Below are positions 29,891 to 33,106 of a stretch of DNA of 33,106 nt, piece after piece. Made by a program: the position numbers and the translations under genes. Below the pieces are notes generated by a model. It made no database searches. It had not been told where the DNA came from and saw only the letters and a program-made list of their open reading frames with translations. Numbering within the stretch: position 1 is the stretch's first letter; the number at the start of each line of letters is the position of its first letter. Source of the stretch: Clostridia bacterium (GTDB taxonomy: Bacteria; Bacillota; Clostridia; Oscillospirales; CAG-272); contig JAFTPD010000019.1 in the NCBI GenBank assembly GCA_017463485.1, positions 1 to 33,106 on the forward strand. Reading direction: 5' to 3'.

Positions 29891-32761
29891 TTATTCATTG
29901 ATTGCCCAGAACCCTCCGGCTTCAATCCACAAAAGATGCTTGGTAAATATTTCGGTAAGATCGGAATAGCGTGAAGCACAATGCTCAAGCGCACGCGCTT
30001 TTATAATATACGAAAGCACGCCGTTATCGTAAAGCTGTGCGGTGGTAGCGCGTCCGTTATTGCTTCTAATTATGTTTTTGGCTATTTCGATTACTGCATC
30101 CTCGGAGAAGCTGAGTCCGTGGGAATGGGGAGAGGAATCCTTCTTAAAGAACAAAATGGCATCTCCGTTCATGGATTTTTTGGGGCTGACAATGTTCTTC
30201 AGTGTGGATTTGCCCTTGCTTACGTGGGTCAGACCTACGAATTGCAGAGAATTTTTTTCAAGCATGGAGATGAGGCTGTTCCAAATTCTCAAATTGGCAT
30301 CGTGGAAATAAAGGCAAAGATATTTTCCGTTTTTCAAGCAACGGGAAATTTGCACGAATGCCAAATTCATGTCCTCAAAATAATCCTTCTCGGTTTTTAC
30401 TCTGTCCTTGGTTCGGATTACTATGATTTCCTTCGAATATTCAATTTCGGTCTTGAGGAAGGGCTTGTATAGCTGCATGTATTCGGAGTAGATAACCTGA
30501 CCCATGTACGGAGGATCTGTGATAATAAGATCCACCGATTCGTCGGGCAGAGTGTCGGCTCCCACAAACTGCATACCCTCTTTAATAATCAGGTATCCGT
30601 TTTCGCGCAGATCAGAAAAGCTTTGTGCCTCAAAGCGATTCTCGGGCAGGGCTTTGTCGGCTGCGACAAGCGCATCCTGTGTCTTGGAGACCGATTTGGC
30701 GAATAATTTGAATACGTTTTTTTCGACACAGTCACGGTTAGGAGTCCAAAGCGGCCACTGCGAGCTGCTCTTAGGATCGGTAATTTTGCAAAGATGCATA
30801 ATTCCCACCAAAGAGTAGATATAGAGCGGATAAAATTCCGTCTCCTTTATTGTCTGTAATATCAAATCAATCGCCTTGATGTTTCGCTTTGTAAAAATAT
30901 CGTGCAGGGTTTCATTTTCTCTTACCGCTATTCTGGAGTCGGGAATCAAGCCTATATTTTCAAATTCGTCGAAAATGTCGTTATCAAATTTTGAAAATAA
31001 AGCAGAGTCTTTTTCATTGACATGCTTGATGTTTTTTTTGCAATAAGAGCATTTCGCAAAAACCGCATCAAGCAGCTTGCTTCCGTCCCGATTGTAGGAA
31101 AACATAGATTTATCAATAATGATTTCCATACCGCAGTTAGGACAAACGGTTTTATACAGCTCGGATTGGTATTTGGCAAGCCTTGAAAGCACACCCTTGG
31201 ATTCGCTAATAAAATCAGAAATGTTGTGCTTATCCAACAGAGTTTTCAGCAGAAAAATCGGATAGTCGTTTATTTCTATACCGACGGGACGCCTACGCTT
31301 GTTATTCGCAAGCGACTGCATAACGGTGACGCCCGAGCCCATAAACGGGTCGCATATAACATCACCCGTGCAGGATAATTTATCCAGCAAAATATCGCAA
31401 ATGTTATATGGCTTTTGCGACCAATACAGGTGCGAGTTGTATATGGGGGAGTTGTTGGTGCCTGTCGTTTCGTCAATGGCTCTGATTGCATTCTCAACGG
31501 CAGGATCGGCACTTCCTGACACGGATGCCTGAGGATTTCCGACGATTAGAAATTCATATACCTTTTTCGCTTGTGCGTTGCGGTTGTTACAGTGTGCAAA
31601 ATCAACCGACAGAGCCGAGGTCGCCGATTCTCCGTAGTATTCCTTGAAAAGACTTATCAGCTCGTCGATAGACATTGTATAGCGGTCGCTTTTTTCTACA
31701 TCCGTATTTATGGGATAAGCGTAGCTGAATACGAGTATCTTTTTATGCTCGGCACAGTATTTGATGAGCTTGCCGAGATCTCTTTTCGCCTTTCCAAATT
31801 GACTTAACGGGGATTGAAAACGGTTTTCGCGGTAAAGCCCCGCGCTGACCTTGCCTTTGGAAGAGCTTATGGCGGGATAGTCGTATTTCGTCACCGTCTC
31901 CAGCAAATGAAAGTAGCGGGAGTATTGCATGTCCGTATACGGTGGATCGGCATATATTAAATCCGCCGATTGAATAATGTCGGATGCAAGAAGCTCGTCC
32001 AGGGTTTGGTTGTAGCAACAGTTGTCAAAAGCGTTGGTTACGAAATCCGACGCGCAGAAATCGTCTGTCTTCTGCAAAAAGCAGTGCAGGATAGATTTTT
32101 CGCGGCGCTTGAGTAAAACACTGCTGTTTTTTTCAATGTTAAGCGGCTGCGCCATGTGTCCGTCTTTGGAAAAAACCGCTTCCTTCATGGCATAGTAAAG
32201 ACAACACATTAAAATGTCATATTCAGGTGTGCCCGCAAAATTTTCTATTGCACATCGAACTGAATCGATTTCCATGCTCTGATATAAACCAAAATAGTTG
32301 TTGCTGTAGTATGTTGTGAACAGCGAAAAATCTGAATCATGTACGCGCGATTCATAGCCGTCCTGCGTTACGGTTAAAAAATTCTTGTAAAAGGATACGA
32401 GTGAGGAAATATCCTTTGCTTGAATGTAATTCTGCTCTTGCTTATATTCGGGATATGCGGCGCACAGGGCGGACATATTTTTTTTGTAAAGAGCTTCAAA
32501 GTTTTCGCGAATATCAGAGAAGGAGAATGTCTTATTATTTTCCAATAACGCCCGAGCCATAGTGTAGCAGTATATTTCCGAATCGTTGCTGAGAATTCGG
32601 TAATTGCTTTTCAGACCGTAGCCGACGGCACCTGTGCCGCAAAAGATATCCAAAACCGTTTTGCCGGCAGGCAAGATATCCTCGACAGTCTTTTTTATGA
32701 AATCCAATAGACGCTTTTTGCTACCCGGATAGTTCAGTATAGTTAAGGTGTCGTTTCCCAT
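29891..32761 (-). CDS. Fused two-domain DNA methyltransferase with zinc ribbon
   Basis: A 956-residue protein with two SAM-dependent methyltransferase domains. Domain 1 (about 8-410) is like D12-class adenine methylases: NYPGSKKR (10-17), VLDIFCGTGAVG (36-47) and ADPPYTDMQYSRYFHLLETV (from 271). Domain 2 (about 440-875) has HLYWSQKPYNI, DPFMGSGV (471-478), an inserted zinc ribbon (Cys540, Cys543, Cys571, Cys574) and TDPPYMGQVIYSEYM (from 748), as in zinc-ribbon adenine methylases. Both catalytic DPPY motifs are intact. A C-terminal extension (880-956) follows. Two active domains in one chain is the arrangement used for asymmetric sites, as in M.FokI. Start at 32761 with AGAGGA upstream; convergent with the nuclease gene. 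Confidence 0.9.
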   Translation of the reverse strand: MGNDTLTILNYPGSKKRLLDFIKKTVEDILPAGKTVLDIFCGTGAVGYGLKSNYRILSNDSEIYCYTMARALLENNKTFSFSDIRENFEALYKKNMSALCAAYPEYKQEQNYIQAKDISSLVSFYKNFLTVTQDGYESRVHDSDFSLFTTYYSNNYFGLYQSMEIDSVRCAIENFAGTPEYDILMCCLYYAMKEAVFSKDGHMAQPLNIEKNSSVLLKRREKSILHCFLQKTDDFCASDFVTNAFDNCCYNQTLDELLASDIIQSADLIYADPPYTDMQYSRYFHLLETVTKYDYPAISSSKGKVSAGLYRENRFQSPLSQFGKAKRDLGKLIKYCAEHKKILVFSYAYPINTDVEKSDRYTMSIDELISLFKEYYGESATSALSVDFAHCNNRNAQAKKVYEFLIVGNPQASVSGSADPAVENAIRAIDETTGTNNSPIYNSHLYWSQKPYNICDILLDKLSCTGDVICDPFMGSGVTVMQSLANNKRRRPVGIEINDYPIFLLKTLLDKHNISDFISESKGVLSRLAKYQSELYKTVCPNCGMEIIIDKSMFSYNRDGSKLLDAVFAKCSYCKKNIKHVNEKDSALFSKFDNDIFDEFENIGLIPDSRIAVRENETLHDIFTKRNIKAIDLILQTIKETEFYPLYIYSLVGIMHLCKITDPKSSSQWPLWTPNRDCVEKNVFKLFAKSVSKTQDALVAADKALPENRFEAQSFSDLRENGYLIIKEGMQFVGADTLPDESVDLIITDPPYMGQVIYSEYMQLYKPFLKTEIEYSKEIIVIRTKDRVKTEKDYFEDMNLAFVQISRCLKNGKYLCLYFHDANLRIWNSLISMLEKNSLQFVGLTHVSKGKSTLKNIVSPKKSMNGDAILFFKKDSSPHSHGLSFSEDAVIEIAKNIIRSNNGRATTAQLYDNGVLSYIIKARALEHCASRYSDLTEIFTKHLLWIEAGGFWAINE

Positions 32762-32825
32762 CTACTTTTCCTCTCTCTGCGCTTGTCGCTTTGATTAATT
32801 CGCAAAATGATGCTGTTGGCTTTAG

Positions 32826-32869
32826 GGTATAATTAGATTAATTATACCACAAATATATGTAAATAGCAA
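32826..32869 (-). promoter_or_regulatory. Methyltransferase promoter with a perfect palindrome over the -10 box
   Basis: On the minus strand TTGCTA (32864-32869) and TATAAT (32841-32846) are 17 bp apart. GGTATAATTA (32826-32835) and TAATTATACC (32839-32848) form a perfect 10+10 inverted repeat with a 3-base centre covering the -10 box and the likely start point, a strong candidate operator. Confidence 0.82.
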
Positions 32870-32928
32870 GCCGTTTGTGGGATAATTTACAGTTTTTTTG
32901 CTTTATTTCCGCAGAGAACACTGTAAAG

Positions 32929-32975
32929 TGGGGCCTGGGTTACAAGACTTGAACTTGCGGCCTCAACCACCCCAA
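32929..32975 (-). other. tRNA 3'-end-like sequence, possible attachment site
   Basis: On the minus strand GCAAG, loop TTCAAGT, CTTGT (32958-32942) forms a T-arm with the standard T-loop, then a stretch ending in CCCCA. The 5' part, D-arm and a proper 7-base anticodon loop are absent. Such 3' fragments are left where integrases insert at tRNA genes. Confidence 0.35.
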
Positions 32976-33106
32976 CTGATTGATATATCTTTTTCTAGCC
33001 GTTTTTGCTTTTTCTAGCTCTTTCTGCTACGCAAAAACGGCTTTTTCATACTCTCGTGACATCTTGTCTCCGTGTGCTCCGGTTCTGTTTATGGTCAAAG
33101 ATGTGG
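32940..33106 (-). pseudogene. Interrupted frame at the right edge, possibly the 3' end of a mobile-element gene
   Basis: A minus-strand frame enters from the edge, reads TGAHGDKMSREYEKAVFA, meets TAG (33029-33027), and continues in the same frame as QKELEKAKTARKRYINQLG, ending in the tRNA-like sequence at TAA (32942-32940). The charged helical text on both sides of the TAG suggests one protein broken by a nonsense change. Too short to identify. Confidence 0.25.
32997..33046 (+). terminator. Terminator-like hairpin at the right edge
   Basis: AGCCGTTTTTGC (32997-33008) pairs with GCAAAAACGGCT (33031-33042) over 12 bp with a 22-base loop, followed by TTTTC on the plus strand. Confidence 0.5.

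Noticed and set aside
32929-32990. A complete tRNA gene on the minus strand
   Set aside because: T-arm is good, but the anticodon loop would be 9 bases and no D-arm or 5' acceptor strand can be found.

Overview
The window reads as chromosomal DNA of an anaerobic Bacillota, most likely an uncultured gut or rumen member of class Clostridia. The grounds are a complete Rnf ferredoxin:NAD+ oxidoreductase operon with the NusG-domain-II and Gx-transporter genes that accompany it in Clostridia, a GGGtGRT-family gene, strong AGGAGG ribosome binding sites, and sigma-A promoters with TTGACA-like and TATAAT boxes usually 17 bp apart. Codon choice is moderately GC-rich (rough impression, not computed). 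No rRNA, intact tRNA or CRISPR array was seen.

Layout. 1-1070: the tail of a gene that by context may be NifU-like, then the GGGtGRT gene. 1091-1264: an array of small hairpins. 1325-3674 (minus): a polar amino acid ABC transporter (ATPase, permease, lipoprotein receptor); the receptor appears to be a circular permutation of the family. 3865-7839: a GHL6-like glycoside hydrolase (minus) divergent from a short GH127-like enzyme and methylglyoxal synthase (plus), with back-to-back promoters. 7931-8827: a membrane protein with no recognised family. 8873-10165 (minus): a CPA2 cation/proton antiporter. 10447-12963: an XPD/DinG-type helicase with an N-terminal RecB/Cas4-like nuclease. 13144-16035: aminotransferase, YhcC-like radical SAM protein and UPF0316 membrane protein, probably one operon. 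16041-17842: an XRE regulator and two small palindromic elements, bounded by near-identical inverted sequences.

17849-26545 (minus): the Rnf locus, in transcription order rnfC-D-G-E-A-B, nusG-domain-II gene, Gx transporter, a tandem-repeat lipoprotein with its own promoter, and apbE. ApbE attaches FMN to Thr in SGAT-type motifs of RnfG and RnfD, so enzyme and substrates sit together. RnfG is about twice its usual length and carries two FMN-attachment motifs. The true 5' end of rnfD seems to be shifted out of frame by one missing base.

26728-33106: an accessory region. It holds a decayed YD-repeat-like gene, a DUF6512 membrane protein, and a convergent pair that I interpret as a restriction-modification system: a nuclease with two tandem PD-(D/E)XK-like repeats facing a 956-residue protein with two unlike DNA methyltransferase domains and a zinc ribbon. 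Three hairpins lie between them and a perfect palindrome covers the methyltransferase -10 box. The right edge has a tRNA-3'-end-like sequence joined to an interrupted minus-strand frame, which hints at an integration boundary.
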